Shown piece by piece: positions 5,282 through 10,249 of a stretch of 10,249 nt of DNA. How positions within the stretch are numbered: position 1 is the first letter of the stretch; each line of letters opens with the position of its first letter. Made by a program: the position numbers and the translations under genes. This stretch comes from Candidatus Bathyarchaeota archaeon B26-1 (GTDB taxonomy: Archaea > Thermoproteota > Bathyarchaeia > Bathyarchaeales > B26-1), in contig LUCD01000072.1 in assembly GCA_001593925.1 (NCBI GenBank), forward strand, positions 1-10,249, written 5' to 3'. Under the pieces are notes generated by a model. The model ran no database searches, was not told the origin of the DNA, and saw only the letters and a list, made by a program, of their open reading frames with translations.

Positions 5282-5705
5282 GGCGCGAGCCTTAATCTCA
5301 AGGGGGGTCATCGGGCAGAAACCGAAAATCTCCAGGGGTCTCCCAGTCGGCTCCCTAATCAAATGCGCAGACAACTCAGGCGCGAAGATTCTCAGGATAA
5401 TCCAGGTGATAGGGTATAAGGGCAGGCTGAGACGTAACCCTTCAGCCTCCGTCGGAGACGCCGTCGTCGTCTCCGTCCGGAAGGGAACCCCCGACATGAG
5501 GAAGAAGCTCTTCAGGGCGGTAGTCGTCAGGCAGAAGAAACCTTACCGGCGTCCAGACGGAGTATGGGTCCAATTCGAGGACAACGCCGTCGTCATAATA
5601 ACCCCTGACGGCGACATGAAGGGCTCCGAGATACGTGGACCCGTAGCCAGGGAGGCCGCCGAGAGGTGGCCGAGAATAGCCAGCGCCTCAAGCATAATAG
5701 TTTAG
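5265..5705 (+). CDS. rpl14: Large-subunit ribosomal protein uL14 (L14)
   Basis: uL14 is a beta-barrel protein at the subunit interface that joins intersubunit bridges and interacts with uL19-region rRNA. Core motifs are CADNSGAKILRI, VGDAVVVSVRKGTPDMRKK, AVVVRQKKPYRRPDGVWVQF, EDNAVVIITPDGDMKGSEIRGPV and the ending ERWPRIASASSIIV, all highly conserved. No ATG is available. TTG 5265 gives 146 residues (MAARARARALISRG...), with GGAGAG 11 bases upstream; GTG 5253 gives 150 and lies one base after that motif. I prefer 5265, with modest certainty. Either start lies within uS17, so translation is probably coupled. The basic N-terminal segment is slightly longer than in typical archaeal uL14 (about 132-141 residues). 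Confidence 0.95.
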   Translation: MAARARARALISRGVIGQKPKISRGLPVGSLIKCADNSGAKILRIIQVIGYKGRLRRNPSASVGDAVVVSVRKGTPDMRKKLFRAVVVRQKKPYRRPDGVWVQFEDNAVVIITPDGDMKGSEIRGPVAREAAERWPRIASASSIIV

Positions 5706-5716
5706 GTGGTTCAGCC

Positions 5717-6139
5717 ATGAAGACCAAGACGAAGAAGCCGGGGAAACAGAGGAAGAGGATGTATAGGGCGCCCCATCACAGGAGGGGAAGATACCTCTCC
5801 GCACCCCTCTCACCCGATCTGAAGGAGAAGTACAGGATCAACGCTGTGACCCTCAGGAGGGGGGACACGGTCAGGGTTATGAGAGGGGACCATAAAGGGT
5901 TCGAGGGGAAGGTGATCCGGGTTGACCGTAAGAACTTCCGCATATTCATCGAGGGGATAACCCGCGAGAAAGCCGATGGAACAACGGTTCCAGTTCCGAT
6001 ACACCCATCGAAGGTTGAGATTTTAAGCCTCAACCTTGATGATGACTGGAGAAAGAGAATCCTCGAGAGGAGGGGAGCCCCTGAAGAGGCTGAACAGCCT
6101 GAGGCTAGATTAGAAAGTGAGGAGACAGTAACAAGCTAG
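5717..6139 (+). CDS. rpl24: Large-subunit ribosomal protein uL24 (L24)
   Basis: uL24 is an assembly-initiating 23S rRNA binder of the 50S subunit. The 140-residue product begins with a very basic tail (KTKTKKPGKQRKRMYRAPHH), then RRGRYLSAPLSPDLKEKY, the archaeal/eukaryotic form. The KOW domain follows (LRRGDTVRVMRGDHKGFEGKV, residues about 46-66) and the end of its fold at VPVPIHPSKVEIL. The last 20 residues are acidic. ATG 5717 has GGTGG (5705-5709) seven bases upstream; an earlier in-frame ATG at 5666 lies inside uL14 and adds an unconserved leader. It is separated from uL14 by 11 bases. Confidence 0.95.
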   Translation: MKTKTKKPGKQRKRMYRAPHHRRGRYLSAPLSPDLKEKYRINAVTLRRGDTVRVMRGDHKGFEGKVIRVDRKNFRIFIEGITREKADGTTVPVPIHPSKVEILSLNLDDDWRKRILERRGAPEEAEQPEARLESEETVTS

Positions 6140-6151
6140 GAGGAGATAGAT

Positions 6152-6919
6152 TTGGGAAAGAAGGGTGGAAGCGGCCATCTCAAACGTGAAGCCGCCCCGT
6201 GGTTCTGGCCCATCCATAGAAAGAGGTTCCACTGGGCTCTGAAGCCGAGCCCGGGGCCTCACCCCATCAACCGTTGCTTACCGTTAACGCTTATAGTCCG
6301 TGAGATTCTGGGGTTCGCCAGGACTAGGAGGGAAGCCAAGAGGATAATCTCTGAGGGCAAGGTTCTTGTTGACGGCGAGGTTAGACGTGACGACCTCTTC
6401 CCGGTCGGATTGATGGATGTAGTCTCGATACCCGAGATAGGGAAGCATTTCAGGGTTCTCCCGTGCAAGGACGGCTTACGGCTACACCCCATAGGGGCGG
6501 AAGAGGCTAAGTTCAAGCTCTGCAGGATCGAAGGGAAAGTTGTAGTTAAAGGCGGAAACGTACAGCTCAACATGCATGATGGGAGAAATTTTCTCATCAG
6601 GGTTAAAGACCCCCAGAACCCTGTGGAGGATGTCTACAGAGTCTTCGACACGCTCAAGATAAGCCTTGAGAGCCGAGAAATCCTTGAACATTTGAGGCTG
6701 GCTGAGGGTTCATTCGCGATCTTCACCGGAGGAAAGAACATGGGCAGATACGGGAACATAATTTCTATAGAGAGGAAGGCCGGCGGCAAGAAGGAGCGTT
6801 CCCTAGTCACCATAAAGGACAGCCATGGAGAAACCTACCAGACAACCCTCAACTACGTCTTCGTCATAGGAGACGAGGAGCCTAGAATCTCCCTGCCAAG
6901 CGTGGAGGAGGCGCCTTAA
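6152..6919 (+). CDS. rps4e: Small-subunit ribosomal protein eS4 (S4e)
   Basis: eS4 exists only in archaea and eukaryotes and binds 16S rRNA on the 30S body. The 255-residue product has the N-terminal motif GHLKREAAPWFWPIHRK (residues 8-24). An S4 RNA-binding domain covers about 44-100 (LPLTLIVREILGFARTRREA, VLVDGEVR). The central eS4 domain includes FKLCRIEGKVVVKGG and QLNMHDGRN. A KOW motif lies at about 187-210 (SFAIFTGGKNMGRYGNIISI). The start is TTG 6152, with GGAGGAG (6139-6145) six bases upstream, so the non-ATG start is well supported. Length is normal to slightly long for archaea (about 235-245), because of a short acidic tail. Confidence 0.96.
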   Translation: MGKKGGSGHLKREAAPWFWPIHRKRFHWALKPSPGPHPINRCLPLTLIVREILGFARTRREAKRIISEGKVLVDGEVRRDDLFPVGLMDVVSIPEIGKHFRVLPCKDGLRLHPIGAEEAKFKLCRIEGKVVVKGGNVQLNMHDGRNFLIRVKDPQNPVEDVYRVFDTLKISLESREILEHLRLAEGSFAIFTGGKNMGRYGNIISIERKAGGKKERSLVTIKDSHGETYQTTLNYVFVIGDEEPRISLPSVEEAP

Positions 6920-6923
6920 AGGG

Positions 6924-7484
6924 ATGCCCGACGTAATTCCTTCAGAGAAGGCTGAAGCAATAAAGAGGATGTGGGATGAGAACCCTATGCTGAAGCCTAG
7001 GATAGAGAAGGTCGTCGTGAACATCTCGGTCGGCAAGTCCGGGGAACCCCTTGAGAAAGCCTCCAAAATCCTAGAGGAACTGACCGGCCAGAAGCCCTGT
7101 AGACGGAAAGCAAAGAAGACCATTCGAGACTTTGGAATCAGGAGGGGGGAACCCATAGCGTGCCTCGTCACGCTTCGGGGAGGCAGAGCCGAGGAGTTCC
7201 TGAAGAAGGCCTTCCAAGCTGTAGACAACAAGATTCAAAGCCGGTCCTTCGACGAGCTCGGAAACTTCTCCTTCGGGATAAAGGAACATATAGAGATTCC
7301 TGGAACGACCTATAAACCGGAGCTCGGAATAACAGGTATGGACATCTGCGTATCGATGGAGAGGCCTGGATACAGGGTGAAGAGGAGACGCCGCGCCAGA
7401 TCGAAGGTCGGTTCAAGCCATCTCCTAACCCGAGAGGAGTCCATCCTCTTCGTGCAGGAAAAGTTTGGGGTTGAGGTCGTGTAG
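6924..7484 (+). CDS. rpl5: Large-subunit ribosomal protein uL5 (L5)
   Basis: uL5 binds 5S rRNA with uL18 in the central protuberance of the 50S subunit and bridges to the 30S head. The 186-residue sequence shows ENPMLKPRIEKVVVNISVG (N-terminal), KILEELTGQKPCRRKAKKTIRDFGIRRGEPI and LGNFSFGIKEHIEIPGT. TYKPELGITGMDICVSMERPG and KVGSSHLLTREESILF follow. ATG 6924 lies four bases after the eS4 stop; the GGAGG at 6904-6908 is rather far, so coupling to eS4 is likely. ATG 6969 would shorten it by 15 residues and is less likely, because archaeal uL5 usually has a short helix before the ENPM motif. Confidence 0.95.
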   Translation: MPDVIPSEKAEAIKRMWDENPMLKPRIEKVVVNISVGKSGEPLEKASKILEELTGQKPCRRKAKKTIRDFGIRRGEPIACLVTLRGGRAEEFLKKAFQAVDNKIQSRSFDELGNFSFGIKEHIEIPGTTYKPELGITGMDICVSMERPGYRVKRRRRARSKVGSSHLLTREESILFVQEKFGVEVV

Positions 7485-7496
7485 GAGGAGGGATGG

Positions 7497-7664
7497 ATGG
7501 CAAGCCAGAAGTATGAAAAGAAGGAACGCAAGTACGGCAAGGGAAGTAGGCCCTGCCGTAGATGCGGCTCTTATGGGCCCGTCATCCGCAGGTATGGGCT
7601 CTACCTCTGCCGCCAATGCTTCAGAGAGGTTGCTGAGAAGCTCGGTTTCAGGAAGTATGAGTGA
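7497..7664 (+). CDS. rps14: Small-subunit ribosomal protein uS14, zinc-binding type (S14)
   Basis: This 55-residue protein is an archaeal/eukaryotic-type uS14, located on the 30S head near uS3 and uS10. It begins MASQKYEKKERKYGKGSRPC. Two CxxC knuckles, Cys20-Cys23 (CRRC) and Cys38-Cys41 (CRQC), should hold one zinc ion. The ending CFREVAEKLGFRKYE is typical of the family. ATG 7497 has GGAGG (7484-7488) eight bases upstream. An ATG four bases earlier, in another frame, reaches a stop after eight codons. The gene is very short and easily overlooked. It lies 12 bases after uL5 and 33 before uS8. Confidence 0.96.
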   Translation: MASQKYEKKERKYGKGSRPCRRCGSYGPVIRRYGLYLCRQCFREVAEKLGFRKYE

Positions 7665-7697
7665 AATGGGAGGATTCAAATCGTAGGGTGGTTGGGC

Positions 7698-8081
7698 ATG
7701 GACGTGCTTTCTAACGGGCTGACGACGATCATGAATAACGAGATGAGGAGGAAGAGGGAGTGCATAATCTGGCCGGCCTCCAAGCTCTTAGGGAACACCT
7801 TGAGGGTCTTCCAGATGAACGGTTACATTGGGGAGTTCGAGTTCATCGATGACGGGCGGACCGGGAAGTTCAGGGTTCAGCTCCTCGGAAGGATCAACAA
7901 ATGCGGGGCTATAAGGCCTCGTTTCCCGGTTAAGGCCGACGAGATTGAGAAGTGGGAGAAGATGTATCTGCCAGCGAAGGGCATAGGTGTCCTTGTGATC
8001 TCAACCCCTGAAGGAGTTATGTCGCATCATGAAGCAAAGAAGAGGAAGATAGGTGGGCGCCTACTCGCCTACGTCTATTAG
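7698..8081 (+). CDS. rps8: Small-subunit ribosomal protein uS8 (S8)
   Basis: uS8 is a primary binder of the 16S rRNA central domain and in several organisms represses its own operon. The 127-residue sequence begins MDVLSNGLTTIMNNEMRRKR, followed by IIWPASKLLGNTLRVFQMNGYI, EFEFIDDGRTGKFRVQLLGRINKC and GAIRPRFPVK. The universally conserved end follows (STPEGVMSHHEAKKRKIGGRLLAYVY). ATG 7698 is chosen: GGTGG at 7687-7691 is six bases upstream and the protein start matches the family. An in-frame TTG at 7692 would add two residues. I see no obvious uS8-binding helix copied in the mRNA, so feedback regulation is not shown by the sequence. Confidence 0.96.
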   Translation: MDVLSNGLTTIMNNEMRRKRECIIWPASKLLGNTLRVFQMNGYIGEFEFIDDGRTGKFRVQLLGRINKCGAIRPRFPVKADEIEKWEKMYLPAKGIGVLVISTPEGVMSHHEAKKRKIGGRLLAYVY

Positions 8082-8093
8082 AGAGGATGCGCC

Positions 8094-8642
8094 ATGACCG
8101 TTCCGCTTGAATCGAAGACCGTTGATGTTCCGGAGAACGTGGAGGTCCGTGTGGAGGGGAGGGTAGTCGAGGTCATAGGTGAGAAGGGCAGGCTGGTCCG
8201 GGACTTCTCCTACGCACCCGTCTCCATAAGGGTGGAGGACGGTAAGGTTGTGGTTGAAGCCCTGTGGCCGAGGAAGAAGGAGGCGGCCCTCGTCGGGACG
8301 ATCTGCTCCCACATAAGGAACATGATCATCGGCGTGACCGAAGGCTTCACATACAAGTTGAAGATGGTCTACTCCCACTTCCCAGTATCCGTCAAGGTTG
8401 CCGGCGACAAGGTTCTCATAGAGAACTTTATAGGAGAGAAGAGTCCTCGAGTAGCTAAGATCGTAGGCGACGTGAAGGTCAAAGTGAAAGGAGAAGACAT
8501 AATCGTGCAGGGGATAAACATCGAGGACGTCGGTCAGACCGCCGCAAACATAGAGTTGGCAACGAAAGTGAAGAAGAAGGACCCACGGGTCTTCCTCGAC
8601 GGCATCTACATCTACGAGAAGAGTAGGGGGTTATCCGATTGA
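8094..8642 (+). CDS. rpl6: Large-subunit ribosomal protein uL6 (L6)
   Basis: uL6 sits near the sarcin-ricin loop and factor-binding site of the 50S subunit. The 182-residue product contains the two tandem alpha/beta repeats of the family. The first (about residues 5-85) has VDVPENVEVRVEGRVVEVIGEKG and ends in GTICSHIRNMIIGVTEGF. The second (about 86-175) has YKLKMVYSHFPVSVKV, NFIGEKSPR and GEDIIVQGINIEDVGQTAANIE. It ends DPRVFLDGIYIYEK, typical of archaea. ATG 8094 follows GAGAGGATG (8081-8089). Its TGA stop overlaps the TTG start of eL32 within TTGA, so the two are probably translationally coupled. Confidence 0.96.
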   Translation: MTVPLESKTVDVPENVEVRVEGRVVEVIGEKGRLVRDFSYAPVSIRVEDGKVVVEALWPRKKEAALVGTICSHIRNMIIGVTEGFTYKLKMVYSHFPVSVKVAGDKVLIENFIGEKSPRVAKIVGDVKVKVKGEDIIVQGINIEDVGQTAANIELATKVKKKDPRVFLDGIYIYEKSRGLSD

Positions 8643-9058
8643 GTAGCGTCAAGAAGCCTCCGGAGGAGCAGGTTAAAGCCGTAGAACGGAAGAAGAAGGT
8701 TAAAAAGCCGAGGTTCCGCAGGCAGGAGAGCTGGCGGTACAAACGGTTAAAGGAGAACTGGAGGAGCCCCAGAGGAATAGACAGCAAGATGAGGAAGGGT
8801 GTGAAGGGCTGGCCGAAGACTCCGAACGTCGGGTATAGAAGCCCGAAGGACGCGAGGGGCCTCCACCCCTCAGGCTTCAAGGAAGTCCTGATCCATAGTA
8901 TCGACGAACTGGACGGGGTCGACCCTAACTCCGAGGCTGTGAGGATAGCTCACACAGTAGGTTACCGGAAGAGGATCGAGATCATCAACTTGGCTAGAGA
9001 GATGGGCATTCACGTTCTGAACCCCGTGGAGAGGGAGGAGCTCGAGGAGGCTCAATAG
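8639..9058 (+). CDS. rpl32e: Large-subunit ribosomal protein eL32 (L32e)
   Basis: eL32 is an archaeal/eukaryotic 50S protein that binds 23S rRNA on the solvent side. The 139-residue sequence starts with a Lys-rich tail (VERKKKVKKPRFRRQESWRY), then KENWRSPRGIDSKMR, NVGYRSPKDARGLHPSGF, EAVRIAHTVGYRKR and IHVLNPVE, all family hallmarks. The start is TTG 8639, which overlaps the uL6 stop by four bases, with a GGGGG run about 10 bases upstream. No ATG gives a better fit. Confidence 0.95.
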   Translation: MSSVKKPPEEQVKAVERKKKVKKPRFRRQESWRYKRLKENWRSPRGIDSKMRKGVKGWPKTPNVGYRSPKDARGLHPSGFKEVLIHSIDELDGVDPNSEAVRIAHTVGYRKRIEIINLAREMGIHVLNPVEREELEEAQ

Positions 9059-9080
9059 AGAGGTTTTGGAGGGTGAAGCC

Positions 9081-9533
9081 TTGACGTTGAGGAGTCAAAG
9101 GCGGCTGGCCGCCGAGATACTGAAGGTTGGAGAAAATAGAGTCTGGATCGACCCTGAGAGGATCGACGAGGTTGAGTCGGCTATCACGCGGGAGGAGATC
9201 AGAAAGCTGATCCATGAAGGAGCTATCCGCGCGCTCAAGAAGAGGGGGGTCAGCCGCGCCAGAGCCCGCATCCTACACCAGAAGAAGAAAAAGGGGCGGA
9301 GGAGGGGTCCCGGAAGTAGAAGCGGAGCCCTCAAAGCTAGGCAACCCAGAAAGAAGATGTGGATTATGAGGATAAGAGCGTTGAGGAGGAGGCTACGTAT
9401 CCTCCGCGAGAAACGTGCAATAACCAGAACAACCTACCGCAGACTATACATCATGGCCAAGAGCGGGACGATAAGGTCCGTGGCGGAGCTGAAGAGGTAC
9501 ATAGAGACTCACAGGCTGGAGAGGAGAAGGTGA
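9081..9533 (+). CDS. rpl19e: Large-subunit ribosomal protein eL19 (L19e)
   Basis: eL19 is a long helical 50S protein present only in archaea and eukaryotes. It contributes to an intersubunit bridge and lies near the tunnel exit. The 150-residue product has LRSQRRLAAEILKVGENRVW (residues 3-22) and the globular segment IDPERIDEVESAITREEIRKL. The basic linker KKKKGRRRGPGSRSGALKAR follows, then two long Arg-rich helices (MWIMRIRALRRRLRILREKR; TYRRLYIMAKSGTIRSVAEL). I prefer TTG 9081, because GGAGG (9068-9072) is then eight bases away and the start resembles relatives. TTG 9066 would add five residues, and its ribosome-binding site would lie inside the gene. TGA shares one base with the uL18 ATG (TGATG). 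Confidence 0.95.
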   Translation: MTLRSQRRLAAEILKVGENRVWIDPERIDEVESAITREEIRKLIHEGAIRALKKRGVSRARARILHQKKKKGRRRGPGSRSGALKARQPRKKMWIMRIRALRRRLRILREKRAITRTTYRRLYIMAKSGTIRSVAELKRYIETHRLERRR

Positions 9534-10129
9534 TGGCGAGGGGCCCAAGATATAACGTTCCGTTCCGTCGGAGAAGAGAAGGTAAGACCGACTACCGCTT
9601 GAGGCTGAGGCTCGTCCGATCAGGGTTGCCCGTCGTCAGGGGCTCCCTGAAGAACATGCTCGTTCAAGTGGTCGAGGCGGATATAGTTGGAGACCGGGTG
9701 GTAGCCTCAGCTCACTCGAGGGAGCTCGTGAGAGATTACGGTTGGCGTGGGCCCTGCGGAAACCTTCCAGCCGCATACTTGACGGGGCTACTCTGCGGGT
9801 ATAAAGCCCTAGCTAAGGGTGTGAAGGAGGCGGTTCTCGATATAGGTTTACAGGCCCCTACGAAGGGAGCCCGCGTCTTCGCGGCTCTCAAAGGCTTCCT
9901 AGACGCGGGGGTCTCGGTCAGACATGGCGAGGAGATTCTGCCAGACGAGGATAGGGTAAGCGGCCGCCACATCGCCGAGTACGCGGCTAAACTCTCAGCT
10001 GAGGATAAAGAGGCCTACGCCAGAACGTTCTCGCAGTATCTGGCGAACGGGCTACCCCCCGAAGAACTCCCGAAACACTTCCTTTCGGTGAAGGAGAAGA
10101 TATCCGGGAGGTTCAAACCGGAGAAGTAG
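9533..10129 (+). CDS. rpl18: Large-subunit ribosomal protein uL18 (L18)
   Basis: uL18 binds 5S rRNA with uL5 in the central protuberance. The 198-residue protein has the long archaeal/eukaryotic form: ARGPRYNVPFRRRREGKTDY at the N-terminus, RSGLPVVRGSLKNMLVQVVE, then GWRGPCGNLPAAYLTGLLCG, EAVLDIGLQAPTKGARVFAA and LDAGVSVRHGEEILPDEDR. A C-terminal helical tail ends RFKPEK. ATG 9533 overlaps the eL19 stop by one base, with AAGGTG directly before it. The same frame is open back to 9359 inside eL19, but that stretch shows no family similarity. It is the last recognisable gene; uS5, the usual next gene, does not follow within the remaining 120 bases. Confidence 0.96.
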   Translation: MARGPRYNVPFRRRREGKTDYRLRLRLVRSGLPVVRGSLKNMLVQVVEADIVGDRVVASAHSRELVRDYGWRGPCGNLPAAYLTGLLCGYKALAKGVKEAVLDIGLQAPTKGARVFAALKGFLDAGVSVRHGEEILPDEDRVSGRHIAEYAAKLSAEDKEAYARTFSQYLANGLPPEELPKHFLSVKEKISGRFKPEK

Positions 10130-10249
10130 AGGAAAACCGATCTCACGTTCAACAAAACCTCCTAGAACCCCTTCCGCCCCAAAAAATGTGGAGAGAAAGC
10201 CGCAGGGTTGTTAACGAATTCGCCATCCTAAATAAGATGAGATGTTTAG
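10130..10249. other. Spacer after uL18; no gene recognised
   Basis: This 120-base stretch holds no recognisable uS5 start and no clear terminator. A run of six A at 10181-10186 leads into ATG 10186, whose frame (MWRESRRVVNEFAILNK...) stays open to the window edge. It lacks a ribosome-binding site and matches nothing I know. CTAAATAAG at 10228-10236 could be a TATA box for a gene beyond the window. I can assign no function. Confidence 0.3.

Noticed and set aside
5666..5716. Earlier ATG for uL24
   Set aside because: It would add 17 unconserved residues inside uL14; ATG 5717 has a well-placed GGTGG.
9359..9532. N-terminal extension of uL18
   Set aside because: It lies wholly within eL19 in another frame and has no similarity to uL18, whereas ATG 9533 matches the conserved N-terminus and the TGATG junction.
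10186..10249. Start of a new gene at ATG 10186
   Set aside because: There is no ribosome-binding site, the frame is just an extension of an open shadow frame through the uL18 end, and 21 codons match nothing recognised.
1..10249. Undescribed defence, mobile or biosynthetic system
   Set aside because: No transposase, integrase, direct-repeat array, tRNA or attachment-like repeat, toxin or biosynthetic cluster is visible; nearly all coding capacity is conserved translation machinery.

Overview
The window is a piece of an archaeal chromosome. Four families place it in Archaea: eS4, eL19 and eL32 (absent from bacteria), the RNase P protein Rpp29 embedded in a ribosomal protein operon, an archaeal-type SPOUT methyltransferase, and an Fcf1-like PIN nuclease. 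Base composition is near balanced to slightly GC-rich by eye. Shine-Dalgarno-like GGAGG/GGTGG motifs precede many starts, and TTG and GTG starts are common. The protein sequences look most like the TACK side of the Archaea (Bathyarchaeia-like in my reading). That placement is an impression, not a phylogenetic result.

Left part (1-3054). Bases 1-51 may be the last codons of a plus-strand gene. All other genes here lie on the minus strand and are transcribed away from the ribosomal operon. Reading right to left they are: a PIN-domain nuclease (2659-3054), a myo-inositol-1-phosphate synthase (1506-2570), an unrecognised 139-residue helical protein (1021-1440), and a SPOUT RNA methyltransferase (136-1008). 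The last two are 12 bases apart and probably share the TATA box near 1474. The synthase and the nuclease appear to have their own promoters.

Middle (3055-3313). This is a 259-base divergent promoter region. It carries a clear TATA box for the ribosomal operon at 3263-3271, a weaker one for the nuclease gene, and an 11-codon micro-ORF with a strong ribosome-binding site.

Right part (3314-10129). This is a tightly packed plus-strand operon in conserved archaeal order: uL22, uS3, uL29, Rnp1 (Rpp29/Pop4), uS17, uL14, uL24, eS4, uL5, uS14, uS8, uL6, eL32, eL19, uL18. Neighbours overlap or lie within about 35 bases, and several pairs are joined by ATGA or TGATG stop/start overlaps. uS14 is only 55 codons long and easy to miss.

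The products are ribosomal subunit parts plus the RNase P subunit that matures tRNA. The flanking methyltransferase (probably rRNA) and the PIN nuclease (probably rRNA processing) fit the same theme. The notable point is architecture. The cluster starts at uL22 without the usual uL3-uL4-uL23-uL2-uS19 block. The methyltransferase that often sits beside uL3 is here, but inverted and separated. uS5 does not follow uL18. I found no mobile element, CRISPR array, tRNA or rRNA, and no convincing undescribed system. The least understood item is the small helical protein paired with the methyltransferase.
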